Assembly: GCF_029589495.1 (NCBI RefSeq)
Contig: NZ_JAAIVF010000005.1
Location: 1 to 64,000, forward strand
Length of the DNA stretch: 64,000 nt
Direction: 5' to 3'
From: Speluncibacter jeojiensis
Lineage (GTDB): Bacteria > Actinomycetota > Actinomycetes > Mycobacteriales > Mycobacteriaceae
Positions 27,596 to 36,145 of this stretch are shown here, piece by piece (the first letter of the stretch is position 1; each line of letters starts with the position of its first letter). Position numbers and translations under genes: made by a program. A model generated the notes under the pieces. It did not search any database, was not told the DNA's origin, and worked only from the letters and a program-made list of their open reading frames with translations.

Positions 27596-28174
27596 GTGCC
27601 GAAGATCCAGGCGGCCACGGTTGCGGAGCACCGGGCGACCCAACGCCGGACCCTGCTCGACGCGGCGCGGGCGCTGCTCGCCGAGAAGCCTGCCGATCCA
27701 CCGACCCTGGCCGAGGTGGCGGCCAGGGCCGGGCTCGCGCGACCGAGCGTCTACCAGTACTTCGCTTCCCGCGAGGACCTGTTCAGTGTGGTCCTCGAAG
27801 AGGCCTTTCCACGCTGGTCGGCGCGGGTGTCCGCCGAGATGGAGCGGGCTGGGGGACCCGGCGAGAAGGTGCTCGCCTACGCGCGGGCGAACCTCGAGTT
27901 GGTCGCCGAGGGCGAACATACCCTCGCCCGGTCGCTGGCCGCGTTCGCCGCCGGCGGGGAGTTCGCCGATCGCAGCCGGGTGTTGCACCAACAGTTGGGC
28001 ACCCCGCTGACGCAGGCGCTCACCGACCTGGGTGCCGCCGACCCCGCTGTGACGGCGAAGCTGATCAACGCCGTCGTGAATGCCGGCTCGCAGTTGATCG
28101 AGTCCGGCGCCACGTTGGACTCGACCGCCGCGCGGGTGCGCGAACTTCTCACGCCCTATCTGCTCGGCGGGTGA
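27596..28174 (+). CDS. TetR-family regulator linked to the ABC transporter
   Basis: A 192-residue TetR protein with its HTH at about 10-58 (RRTLLDAARALLAEKP ... AARAGLARPSVYQYFASREDL). GTG start with CAGGAG 5 nt upstream. It follows the exporter ATPase in the same direction, suggesting it regulates that exporter. Its 3' end overlaps the convergent P450 gene by 26 nt. The ligand is unknown. Confidence 0.85.
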   Translation: MPKIQAATVAEHRATQRRTLLDAARALLAEKPADPPTLAEVAARAGLARPSVYQYFASREDLFSVVLEEAFPRWSARVSAEMERAGGPGEKVLAYARANLELVAEGEHTLARSLAAFAAGGEFADRSRVLHQQLGTPLTQALTDLGAADPAVTAKLINAVVNAGSQLIESGATLDSTAARVRELLTPYLLGG

Positions 28175-29543
28175 ACTCGAGCGTGAATCCCTTGGGCATC
28201 AACGTCAGTCGTTCCTGGACGCGGAGCCGATAGCCCGGATCGGCGTGCAGGTCGTACCGGCGCAGCAGCGTTCCCAGCACGAGGACCGCCTCGTGCAGCG
28301 CGAACTGCCTTCCGATGCAGGCACGTTCGCCCGTGCCGAACGGCTTGTACACATGGGCCGGTCGGGCCCGGACCCGCTCGGACAGGAACCGGTCGGGGTC
28401 GAAGGCATCGGCATCCTCGCCCCACACCGGATCCCGGTGTAGCGCGGGGATGAGCACGAGCATCCAGTCGCCGGCGGACATCCGGTGCCGCCCCAGCAGC
28501 GTCGTGTCCGCGCGCGCCTCACGTGCGTAGGCGGGAGCCGTCGGCCACAGCCGCAGCGATTCGTCCAGCACCCGCCGGACGTAGCGGAGTTTCGGAACCT
28601 GTTCGAACGCCGGGCGGTCGTGCGCCCCCCACACCTCGTCGACCTCCGCCTGTGCCCGCGCCAGTGCCTCGGGGTGCCGGGACAGGTAGTAGAGCGCGAA
28701 TGACAGTGCGCCGGAGGTGGTTTCGTGGCCGGCGACCAGGAAGGTGATGACCTGGTGGCGGATGTTGACCTCGTCCACCCGCTCGGGGTCGAGTTCACGC
28801 TGTGCGCGCAGCATGATCTCGAGCAGATCGGATGGTCCGTCCTGCGGACGCTCGCGGCGGACGCGGATCACCTCGTCGACGACCTCGCCCAGGTAGGCGA
28901 CGTCGGCGGCGTGCCGGGCCCGCGCCCGTCGGCCGACGAACCGGCCCATCGGCGTGACGTCGCGCTGGGCGTGGCCGAGTGCGCGGACCATCGCCTCGAC
29001 GAACGGATGGGGTCGGTCCCGGTCGAAGGAGTCGAACCGGAAGCTGAAGCCGGTGCGGCCGATGGTCTCCAGCGTCAGTTTCGTCATCGCCGAGGAGACG
29101 TCGACGGGCGTGCGTGCGCTGGAGTCGAGGTGCGCGGTCAACTCCTCGGCAACGTCGGTCATGATCTCGTGGTACGAGCGCATCGCCGGTTTGGTGAAGG
29201 CCGGGGCGAGCAGGTTGTGGGCCCGTTGCCAGTTCGGTTCGTCGGAGAAGGCGGTGAACAGCCCGTCGCCGGCGATGGGGCGCAGCGCCGCGACCGCGGG
29301 CGCCAGATGTTTGCGGAATCGGCTCTCGTCGGACAACTCGGCGACGATGTCCGGATCCGACACCAGCACGAACCGCCGGCCGAGCACCTTGCGTTCGAAG
29401 ATCGGACCGAGTTCGGCGGCCATGCGCATCGAATCCTGCAGGGGAGTGCGCACGTGCACGCCCAGCACGTCGCCGAGCAACGGCACTCTTCGGCGCGGGT
29501 GGGGGATCGCGATGTCGCCGGAAGTCAGCAGGTCCACACTCAT
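28149..29543 (-). CDS. CYP102-like cytochrome P450 (haem domain only)
   Basis: A 464-residue P450 resembling the haem domain of P450 BM3: SDESRFRKHL, AGDGLFTAFSDEPNWQRAHNLLAPAF, AGHETTSG (I helix), ESLRLWP (ExxR) and the haem loop FGTGERACIGRQFALHEA with Cys near 409. No C-terminal reductase domain follows, so it needs separate redox partners. GAGG precedes the ATG. It is divergent from a TetR gene, the same arrangement as BM3 and its repressor BM3R1. Fatty-acid or similar lipid hydroxylation is inferred; nothing ties it directly to KstR control. Confidence 0.88.
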   Translation of the reverse strand: MSVDLLTSGDIAIPHPRRRVPLLGDVLGVHVRTPLQDSMRMAAELGPIFERKVLGRRFVLVSDPDIVAELSDESRFRKHLAPAVAALRPIAGDGLFTAFSDEPNWQRAHNLLAPAFTKPAMRSYHEIMTDVAEELTAHLDSSARTPVDVSSAMTKLTLETIGRTGFSFRFDSFDRDRPHPFVEAMVRALGHAQRDVTPMGRFVGRRARARHAADVAYLGEVVDEVIRVRRERPQDGPSDLLEIMLRAQRELDPERVDEVNIRHQVITFLVAGHETTSGALSFALYYLSRHPEALARAQAEVDEVWGAHDRPAFEQVPKLRYVRRVLDESLRLWPTAPAYAREARADTTLLGRHRMSAGDWMLVLIPALHRDPVWGEDADAFDPDRFLSERVRARPAHVYKPFGTGERACIGRQFALHEAVLVLGTLLRRYDLHADPGYRLRVQERLTLMPKGFTLEFTRRADRA

Positions 29544-29615
29544 CGGTTGCCTCCGCTGTTGAACTGACGTCTGATAACGCAACGTACCGCTTACTGAACC
29601 TGTGTCAAGTAGTCT

Positions 29616-30245
29616 GTGCACATCATGTGTCGACCCCGCCGACGGCTGGCGCCCGAGCAGCGCCGCGCCCAGCTCCTCGACATCGGTGCCCGGTTGTTCG
29701 CCGAGCGGCCGTACGAGGAGGTGTGGATCGAGGAGGTCGCCGAGGAGGCAGGGGTCTCGCGCGGCCTGATGTACCACTACTTCCCGACCAAGCGGGACTT
29801 CTTCGCGGCCATCGTGCGGCGCTCGTCCGAGCAGCTGCTGGCGGCGACCGAGCCGGACCCGCAGTTGCCGGTGACCGGCCAGCTCGCGGCCGGCCTGGAT
29901 GCGTACATCGCGCATTTCGCGGAGCACGAGCACGGGGTGCGCGCGGTCAACCAGGGTGCATTGTCGGCGGATCCGGGCATTCGCGACATCGTCGACGCGC
30001 AGATCGGGATGCAGGAGCGTCGCATCGTCGAGGCTCTCGGGCTCGGCGGCGACGCGGCCGAGGTGTCCGGTGTCGCCGTGCGCGGGTGGCTGGTGTTCGT
30101 ACGGACCGTGTGCCTGGACTGGCTGGACCACCGGACCGTGACACCCGAGCAATTGCGGCAGTTGTGCCTGCGGACGCTGGCGGGGGCGCTGGGCGTAGGG
30201 GAGCCGGGTCTGGGCGCGACGGGGACGGACGCGGGTCGTCCGTGA
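29616..30245 (+). CDS. TetR-family regulator divergent from the P450
   Basis: A 209-residue TetR protein with its HTH at about 12-58 (EQRRAQLLDIGARLFAERP ... AEEAGVSRGLMYHYFPTKRDF). The start is GTG 29616 or ATG 29625; no ribosome site is visible, so a leaderless message is possible. It shares the 72-nt intergenic region with the P450 and probably represses it and itself. No clear palindromic operator could be picked out by eye between 29544 and 29615. Confidence 0.83.
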   Translation: MHIMCRPRRRLAPEQRRAQLLDIGARLFAERPYEEVWIEEVAEEAGVSRGLMYHYFPTKRDFFAAIVRRSSEQLLAATEPDPQLPVTGQLAAGLDAYIAHFAEHEHGVRAVNQGALSADPGIRDIVDAQIGMQERRIVEALGLGGDAAEVSGVAVRGWLVFVRTVCLDWLDHRTVTPEQLRQLCLRTLAGALGVGEPGLGATGTDAGRP

Positions 30246-30285
30246 CCCCGACACGCGTCGCACGTCGGCGCTACCGTCGGAACAT

Positions 30286-30552
30286 TGCCGAAACATCACG
30301 GAACTGCGCGGCCTCGAACCCGCCGCCACGCCGGACGAGATCGAGGCGGCGGCGGTGCAGTACATCCGCAAGGTCAGCGGCGTACACACGTTGTCGGATG
30401 CCACCCGCGAGCCGTTCGAGCGGGCCGTGGCGGAGGTCGCGGCAGCGACGGCGCGGCTGCTCGGCGAGCTGCCGGCGCGTCGGCAGCCGCCGAAGACGGT
30501 GCCGCCGCTACGCCGGCCGGAGGTCCGCGCGCGCCTCGCCGGAAAGGGATGA
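30286..30552 (+). pseudogene. DUF2277 family gene with damaged start codon
   Basis: The frame from 30286 encodes CRNITELRGLEPAATPDEI and continues through QYIRKVSGVHTLSDA and the AAATARLL helix to a basic tail. This is the DUF2277 family, whose members begin Met-Cys-Arg-Asn-Ile. Here the codon before Cys is CAT, and no ATG, GTG or TTG exists in frame from the stop at 30196 up to GTG 30355. The local sequence AACATTGCCG equals the expected AACATGTGCCG minus one G. Either the start was lost by a 1-base deletion or translation begins at 30355, giving only 65 residues. The family has no known function. Confidence 0.7.
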
Positions 30553-30577
30553 CGCCCCGGCCGATGCCAGGAAATGG

Positions 30578-30623
30578 CTGAGGACCGTCCCGCCATTGGA
30601 TGCGAAGGCGGAACGGTCCTCAG
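30578..30623. terminator. Bidirectional hairpin between DUF2277 gene and ipdC
   Basis: A 17-position stem (30578-30594 with 30607-30623) with one mismatch and a 12-nt loop lies between convergent genes. Confidence 0.7.
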
Positions 30624-30696
30624 GGTCTCGCGCATTGGGTACTGCGCGGAGTTCATCGGGTCGGGCAGGTCGATGCGGCCTGCCTTCGGCCAGGGC

Positions 30697-31764
30697 TCAG
30701 ACGCGGAACTTGCCGATCGCGTCGATGCGCTCGACGGCCTCGGTGACGATCCGGTCGATCAGTTCCTGGCAGCTGGGCAGGTCGTCGATCATGCCGACCA
30801 CCTGACCGGAGGCCAGCACGCCGGCCTCGGTGTTGCCCTCGACCAGGCCGGCCTTGAGCAGCATCGGGGTGTTGGCGGCCATGATGATCTGCTGCCACGT
30901 GCGGTCCGACGACTTCTTCATCGCCAGCCCGTCCTTGGCCAGCGTCGAGAACTTCATGCCGGTCATCGCCTTGAACTTCAGTGCGTTCTTGGCGGCGGCC
31001 GTGAGTCCCTTTGCGTAGCTGGACTTCTCGAGCGCATCGACCAGCTCGGTGTTGAGCACCCGGTGCGGCATGCCGTCGACCTTGCGCGAGACCGTGGTGT
31101 CCTGCAGTCCGCGCTTGAGGTACTCCTGCTTGACCGAGTCCGGTACCGCCGAGTCGCTGGTGAGCAGGAAGCGGGTGCCCATCGCGATACCGGCCGCGCC
31201 GTACGACAGGGCCGCGGCCAGGCCGCGCCCGTCGAAGAAGCCGCCGCCGGCGATCACCGGGATGTCGACCGCGTCGAGGACGGACGGCAGCAGTAGCGTC
31301 GTCGCGACACCGCCGGTGTGGCCACCGCCCTCGCCGCCCTGCACCACCACTGCGTCGGCGCCCCACGAGGCGACCTTCACGGCGTGCTTGGCCGCACCGA
31401 TCGACGGGACCACGACGATGCCGTTGTCCTTGAGCTTGGCGATCAGGTCCTTCTTCGGCGCGAGCGCGAACGAGGCGACCTTGACGCCCTCACGGATGAG
31501 TAGGTCGCAGCGCTGCCCGGCGTCGGACGCGTCGGCGCGCATGTTGACGCCGAACGGCTTGTCGGTGAGCTGCTTGGTCTTCTTGATCGCCGCTTCGAGC
31601 TCGTCGTAGGTCATCGTCGCCGAGGCGAGGATGCCCAGACCGCCCGCGTTGCAGGTGGCCGAGGTCAGCCGCGGGCCCGACACCCAGCCCATGCCGGTCT
31701 GCACGACCGGGTGCTCGATGCCGACCAGTTCGGTCAGTGCGGTCTTCAGCACCTGCTGCGTCAT
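30697..31764 (-). CDS. ipdC: IpdC, NPD-like flavin reductase of ring C/D degradation
   Basis: A 355-residue nitronate-monooxygenase-fold flavoprotein. Visible family blocks are PVVQTGMGWVSGPRL, VGVNMRAD-type strand, VVVQGGEGGGHTGG (FMN phosphate and catalytic His region, near 145) and AGGGFFDGRGLAAALSYGA. IpdC acts with IpdAB near ring C opening; in M. tuberculosis it reduces a C/D-ring CoA ester. GGAGG lies 7 nt before the ATG. It is the last gene of echA20-ipdA-ipdB-ipdC, separated from ipdB by 64 nt. Confidence 0.92.
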   Translation of the reverse strand: MTQQVLKTALTELVGIEHPVVQTGMGWVSGPRLTSATCNAGGLGILASATMTYDELEAAIKKTKQLTDKPFGVNMRADASDAGQRCDLLIREGVKVASFALAPKKDLIAKLKDNGIVVVPSIGAAKHAVKVASWGADAVVVQGGEGGGHTGGVATTLLLPSVLDAVDIPVIAGGGFFDGRGLAAALSYGAAGIAMGTRFLLTSDSAVPDSVKQEYLKRGLQDTTVSRKVDGMPHRVLNTELVDALEKSSYAKGLTAAAKNALKFKAMTGMKFSTLAKDGLAMKKSSDRTWQQIIMAANTPMLLKAGLVEGNTEAGVLASGQVVGMIDDLPSCQELIDRIVTEAVERIDAIGKFRV

Positions 31765-31828
31765 GCCGCGGCCTCCGATCGTTCCGGTCCTCGCTGCGCT
31801 GCGATCCTCACTCGCGTAGCCTCGGTGA

Positions 31829-32578
31829 TCACGCCGGAATCTCCCTGTTGCGCAGTCCCTTCGGGTCCAGGACCTCGCGGATGATGCGCAGTTCGTCGAC
31901 GGTGGGCTCCCGGGTGACGCCGGCCTCGGCCAGCCCGGCGACCTCGAAGGAGGTGTTCTCGGTGACCTCGTCGGCGGTGACGCCGGGGTGCAGGGTGACG
32001 GCACGGAAGGTGCGGTCGGGGCCCTGGAAGTCGAACACGCCCAGGTTGGTGATCACCTGGTAGTTGTTCAGGAAGCGGAACGCCGGGTTCTCCGGGTCAA
32101 CCTTGTCGTAGCCGACACCGCACACCACGTCGACCTGATCGGCGAACACTCGGGTGGAGTGCTTGCCGACCCAGTAGCTGGTGGCGTGGTTGATGGAGTT
32201 GCCGGGGGCGCCGCGCAGGCCGAACATCTGGCGGGTCGGCTTGTCGAGCGGGCCGAACGCGGAGAGGTTCTGGTTGCCGAACCTGTCGATCTGGTTGGCG
32301 CCCATCACCACGTGGCGACGACCCGACGCGACCACGTCGAAGACCTTCGAGAAGGGGATGTAGCCCTCGATCGGTGCGGTGCCGCCGATCGCCGGGGCGT
32401 CGGCGAGGATCAGGGCCTCGCCGTCGGTGATGATCAGGTCCGGCTCGGAGGTGAGCTTCGCCAGGCGCGCGCCGATGAGCGACATCGTCGACATGGGTGA
32501 GGCGAAGATCTCGCCGGCACCGGCGAACAGGTCGGCGCACGCGACTGCGCAGTACTCGGCGCGGGTTACCTCGGTCAT
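31829..32578 (-). CDS. ipdB: COCHEA-CoA hydrolase beta subunit IpdB
   Basis: A 249-residue protein of the CoA-transferase fold. IpdAB is not a transferase: it hydrolyses and opens the last steroid ring of COCHEA-CoA. Conserved segments include AGAGEIFASPMSTM near 20-33, GANQIDRFGNQNLSAFGP near 92-110 and GLRGAPGNSINHATSYWVGKHSTR. ATGA overlap with ipdA ensures equal synthesis of the two subunits. Confidence 0.93.
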   Translation of the reverse strand: MTEVTRAEYCAVACADLFAGAGEIFASPMSTMSLIGARLAKLTSEPDLIITDGEALILADAPAIGGTAPIEGYIPFSKVFDVVASGRRHVVMGANQIDRFGNQNLSAFGPLDKPTRQMFGLRGAPGNSINHATSYWVGKHSTRVFADQVDVVCGVGYDKVDPENPAFRFLNNYQVITNLGVFDFQGPDRTFRAVTLHPGVTADEVTENTSFEVAGLAEAGVTREPTVDELRIIREVLDPKGLRNREIPA

Positions 32579-33465
32579 GCGTTCTGCTCCTCTGCGAACT
32601 TGCGCACGGCGGCCTGGTAGTCGTCCTCGCTGCCGGACAGGTAGGTGTCGGCGAAGGACTGCCATGCCTCGGGGGTCTTGGCGGACTCGGCGTAGTGACG
32701 TTGGAACTTCTCGTCGCGCTTGTACTCGCCGGCGAAGGTGAAGTGTGCGCCGTTCGGGGCCTCGGTGACGGTGTCGACCATCGCGCGGTTGAGGATCAGG
32801 GCCTGGTTCGGGACGGACTTCACGAGTTCCTCGGTCGAGACGATCTTGTCGGCGCTGAGGATGCGCTGTTCGGCCGCGAGGCAGAACAGGTCGTCGAAGT
32901 ACGGGTCGACGCCGGTGTAGGCGGCGTTGCCGCGCTCGTCGGCCAGGTCCAGGTGCACCAGGGCGGCGTCCAGCTCGAACGCGGGCATGGCCAGCAGCGT
33001 CTCGGTGCGGCCGTCCGCGTCCGGGTACGGGGACGCGACGGTCTTGAGCTCGTCACCCCAGACGGTCTGCACGGCCGAGCCGAGGCCGGCGCGGATCGGC
33101 ATGAACGGCAGGCGCGCGGCGGCGGCCTGCAGGCCGGCCTTGACCATGCCCTCGTCCATCTCGCGGGACTCGATGGTCCCGGCGACGCGGGCCTGGGCGA
33201 ACCAGGGGTCGTAGAAGGGCGCCGAGTCCAGGGAGACGAAGCCGTAGTAGGCGCGCTTGACCTTGCCGGCGGAGATCAGCAGGCCGAGATCCGGGCCGAG
33301 GTATCCGACGACCGTCAGGTCCTTGACGTCGCTGCGCAGCAGCGCGCGGACCAGGGCCATGGGCTTGCGCCGTGAGCCCCAGCCGCCGATGCCGATGGTC
33401 ATTCCGCTCTGGATGCCGGCGACGGCCTCGTCCAGTGAGCGGCGCTTGTCGCGCTTCTCGGCCAT
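32575..33465 (-). CDS. ipdA: COCHEA-CoA hydrolase alpha subunit IpdA
   Basis: A 296-residue alpha partner of IpdB. It has the GMTIGIGGWGSRRKPMALVRALL loop at 21-43 and the FELDAALVHLDLADERGN region near 190, typical of CoA-transferase alpha subunits. The ATG overlaps the echA20 stop (TAATG) and the 3' end overlaps ipdB. Expected to be KstR2-regulated together with echA20. Confidence 0.93.
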   Translation of the reverse strand: MAEKRDKRRSLDEAVAGIQSGMTIGIGGWGSRRKPMALVRALLRSDVKDLTVVGYLGPDLGLLISAGKVKRAYYGFVSLDSAPFYDPWFAQARVAGTIESREMDEGMVKAGLQAAAARLPFMPIRAGLGSAVQTVWGDELKTVASPYPDADGRTETLLAMPAFELDAALVHLDLADERGNAAYTGVDPYFDDLFCLAAEQRILSADKIVSTEELVKSVPNQALILNRAMVDTVTEAPNGAHFTFAGEYKRDEKFQRHYAESAKTPEAWQSFADTYLSGSEDDYQAAVRKFAEEQNA

Positions 33466-34250
33466 TACTTGCCCTCTTCCTTGGGTGCGGGGGTGTTCGA
33501 CTTCGGCTTGCCGGTGGCCACGAACTCGTCGCGGTGCTCGTCGGCCACGCCGGCGAGGTTGAGCTCGAAGGTGAAGCCCTGCTCGATCCGGTAGCTGGTG
33601 TGCACGTCCATGACGTCGATGCGGTTGATCGCTTCCTTGGCACGCCGGATGACCCGGGTGTCCTTCTTGGCGATATCCGTTGCGATCGCGATTGCTGCGG
33701 CATCGAGCTCGGCGCGGGGGACGACGTCGTACACGGACCCGAAGTGCTTGAGCGTCTGGGCGTCGACGTTCTTCGCCGTGTAGTACAGCGTGCGCATCAT
33801 GTGCTGCGGGACCAGGCGCGCGAGGTGGGTGGCCGCGCCGAGGGCGCCGCGGTCGACCTCGGGCAGGCCGAAGACCGCGTCGTCGGAGGCGACGATGACG
33901 TCGGCGTTGCCGACCAGGCCGATGCCGCCGCCGACACAGAAGCCGTTGACGGCGACGACGACGGGGACCTCGCAGTCGTAGACGGCGCCGAAGGCGGCCG
34001 CGCAGCCTCGGTTGGCGTCGATCAGGGCGCCATGGCCCTCGGTGGCCTGCATCTCCTTGATGTCCACGCCCGCGTTGAAGCCGCGGCCCTCGGCGCGCAG
34101 GATCACCACGTGGGTGCTGGGGTCCTTGCCCGCCGCGAGGATGGCGTCCGCCAACTCGAACCAACCCTTGGAGGGGATGGCGTTCACGGGTGGGTAGTCG
34201 ACGGTGACCGTGGTGATGCCGGCCCCATCGGAGGTCGAGGTGATGCCCAT
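33465..34250 (-). CDS. echA20: Ring D hydrolase EchA20
   Basis: A 261-residue crotonase-fold enzyme. In M. tuberculosis EchA20 hydrolytically opens ring D of HIEC-CoA, just before the IpdAB step. It has the oxyanion block GRGFNAGVDIKEMQ near 55-68 and VNGFCVGGGIGLVGNADVIVASDDAVFGLPEV near 100-130. AGGA precedes the ATG. First gene of the ipd operon, divergent from an SDR gene, with a weak KstR2-like site 30 nt upstream. Confidence 0.92.
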   Translation of the reverse strand: MGITSTSDGAGITTVTVDYPPVNAIPSKGWFELADAILAAGKDPSTHVVILRAEGRGFNAGVDIKEMQATEGHGALIDANRGCAAAFGAVYDCEVPVVVAVNGFCVGGGIGLVGNADVIVASDDAVFGLPEVDRGALGAATHLARLVPQHMMRTLYYTAKNVDAQTLKHFGSVYDVVPRAELDAAAIAIATDIAKKDTRVIRRAKEAINRIDVMDVHTSYRIEQGFTFELNLAGVADEHRDEFVATGKPKSNTPAPKEEGK

Positions 34251-34279
34251 GGCACGTCCTAACGTCAGTTACCAAACCA

Positions 34280-34293
34280 AGCGATTGCTTGGT
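34280..34293. promoter_or_regulatory. Degenerate KstR2-like operator at echA20
   Basis: AGCGATTGCTTGGT keeps the right half CTTGnT but differs from AnCAAGnnCTTGnT at two fixed left-half bases. The surrounding ACCAAG(N6)CTTGGT at 34276-34293 forms an alternative palindrome with wider spacing. It lies in the 91-nt divergent region, where a KstR2 site is expected. Confidence 0.55.
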
Positions 34294-34341
34294 AAGTTAT
34301 CACAGGTGGGCCGCCCGGCTCCATCGCGCAGGGAGGTAGAC

Positions 34342-35118
34342 GTGGATCTCGGTCTCGATGGCAAGGTGGTGCTGGTCACCGGTGGTGTTCGCGGGGTGGG
34401 CGCCGGCATCAGCCGGGTGCTGCTCCGGGCGGGCGCGGTCGTCGTGACGTGCGCCCGGCGACCGGCCGAGTCGCCGATCGTCGAGGGCGGGGCCGAGGCG
34501 GAGTTCGCGCCGTGCGACATCCGCGATCCGGAGGCTGTCGAGCAGCTCATCGCGGGGATCGTCGAGCGGCACGGCAGGCTCGACGTGCTGGTCAACAACG
34601 CCGGCGGGGCACCGTTCGCGCTGGCCGCCGACGCCAGCCCCAAGTTCCACTCGAAGATCGTCGAGTTGAACCTGCTTGCGCCACTGCTGGTCTCGCAACA
34701 GGCCAACGCGGTGATGCAGCAGCAGGCCGACGGGGGCGCGATCGTCAACATCTCCAGCGTGAGCGGGTCGCGCCCCTCGCCGGGCACCGCGGCCTACGGC
34801 GCGGCCAAGGCCGGTGTCGACTCGCTGACTGCGAGCCTGTCGGTGGAGTGGGCTCCGAAGGTCCGGGTGAACTCGATCGTGGTGGGCCTGGTCGAGACCG
34901 AGCTGAGCCACCTGCACTACGGCGGCCCGGAAGGGATCGTCGAGGTCAGCAAGACCGTCCCGATGGGGCGGATGGCGCAGCCCGAGGACATCGGCAACTG
35001 CGCGGCATTCCTGGCGTCGCCGCTGGCGTCCTATGTCAGCGGATCGACGTTGACCGTCCACGGCGGCGGGGAGCGCCCCGCCTTCCTGGCGGCGGCCGAC
35101 GCGGCGTCAACGAAGTAA
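34342..35118 (+). CDS. SDR dehydrogenase, Rv3549c-like position
   Basis: A 258-residue classical SDR from GTG with GGGAGG 5 nt upstream. TGGVRGVGAG is at 12-21, NNAGG near 88, Ser in NISSVSGS near 139 and Tyr-x3-Lys in YGAAKAG near 152. It lies divergent from echA20, as Rv3549c does from echA20 in M. tuberculosis. Probably KstR2-controlled; a role in C/D-ring or side-chain hydroxy-acyl-CoA oxidation is inferred, with no defined substrate known to me. Confidence 0.82.
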   Translation: MDLGLDGKVVLVTGGVRGVGAGISRVLLRAGAVVVTCARRPAESPIVEGGAEAEFAPCDIRDPEAVEQLIAGIVERHGRLDVLVNNAGGAPFALAADASPKFHSKIVELNLLAPLLVSQQANAVMQQQADGGAIVNISSVSGSRPSPGTAAYGAAKAGVDSLTASLSVEWAPKVRVNSIVVGLVETELSHLHYGGPEGIVEVSKTVPMGRMAQPEDIGNCAAFLASPLASYVSGSTLTVHGGGERPAFLAAADAASTK

Positions 35119-35169
35119 GTGTCAACCCCGGCGGATCCGAGCGGGATCCGCGTACTCGAGGAGAATGAA

Positions 35170-36087
35170 GTGAGCGGATTGCTTGACGGCCGAGTCGTCA
35201 TCATCACCGGCGCCGGCCGTGGCATCGGCCGGGAGCACGCGCTGGCCTTCGCGGCCGAGGGCGCCAAGGTCGTCGTCAACGACCTGGGCGCGGGCGCGGA
35301 CGGGTCCGACACCGGCGAGCACCCGGCCGAGCAGGTCGTCGCCGAGATCAAGGCCGCCGGCGGCGAAGCCGTGGTCAACGGCGACGACGTCGCCTCGTGG
35401 GAGGGCGCGCAGAACCTGATCCAGACCGCGATCGATGCCTTCGGCGGCCTCGACGTGCTGGTCAACAACGCGGGCTTCCTGCGCGACCGCATGCTGGTGT
35501 CGATGACCGAGCAGGAGTGGGACGCCGTCACGCGCGTGCACCTCAAGGGCCACTTCGCCCCGCTGCACCACGCCGCCGCGTACTGGCGGGCCGAGGCCAA
35601 GGCGGGCCGTCCCCGCCAGGCCCGGATCATCAACACCACCTCGGGTGCGGGCCTGATGGGCTCGGTCGGCCAGGGCAACTACGCCGCCGCCAAGGCCGGC
35701 ATCGCCGAGATGACCATCCAGGCCGCCGCCGAGATGGGCGGCTACGGCATCACCGCCAACGCGATCGCCCCCGCCGCGCGCACCCGCATGACGCTCGGCG
35801 CCGGCGGCGAGATGGCCGACGCGATGGCTGCCCCCGAGGATGGCTTCGACGCCATGGACCCCGCCAACATCTCCCCGCTGGTGGTCTGGCTCGGCAGCAC
35901 CGAGTCCGAGGGCGTCACCGGCCGCGTGTTCGAGGTCGAGGGCGGCCAGGTGACGGTCGCCGAGGGCTGGCGCCACGGTCCCACCTGGGACAAGGGTGCA
36001 CGCATCGACCCGAAGGAGCTCGGCCCGATCGTCGCCGACCTGCTGGGCAAGGCCGAGACGCCGACCCCGGTGTACGGCGCCCGCTGA
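35170..36087 (+). CDS. SDR dehydrogenase, Rv3548c-like position
   Basis: A 305-residue SDR of the multifunctional-enzyme/HSD17B4-like type. TGAGRGIGREHA is at 12-23, NNAGF near 96, Tyr-x3-Lys in NYAAAKAG near 177, and a long C-terminal extension (about 240-305) is typical of this subfamily. GTG start with GGAG upstream. It follows the first SDR by 51 nt, as Rv3549c-Rv3548c do. Oxidation of a 3-hydroxyacyl-CoA in the sterol pathway is the likely reaction, inferred from family and context. Confidence 0.83.
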   Translation: MSGLLDGRVVIITGAGRGIGREHALAFAAEGAKVVVNDLGAGADGSDTGEHPAEQVVAEIKAAGGEAVVNGDDVASWEGAQNLIQTAIDAFGGLDVLVNNAGFLRDRMLVSMTEQEWDAVTRVHLKGHFAPLHHAAAYWRAEAKAGRPRQARIINTTSGAGLMGSVGQGNYAAAKAGIAEMTIQAAAEMGGYGITANAIAPAARTRMTLGAGGEMADAMAAPEDGFDAMDPANISPLVVWLGSTESEGVTGRVFEVEGGQVTVAEGWRHGPTWDKGARIDPKELGPIVADLLGKAETPTPVYGAR

Positions 36088-36104
36088 GTCCGCTCGGACC
36101 GACC

Positions 36105-36142
36105 GACCGTGGCCGCATCCCGTGTGGGGTGCGGCCACGGTC
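36105..36142. terminator. Bidirectional terminator
   Basis: A 17-bp stem (36105-36121 with 36126-36142, one G-U pair) has a 4-nt loop and lies between the convergent SDR and Ddn-like genes. Confidence 0.82.
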
Positions 36143-36145
36143 GTG

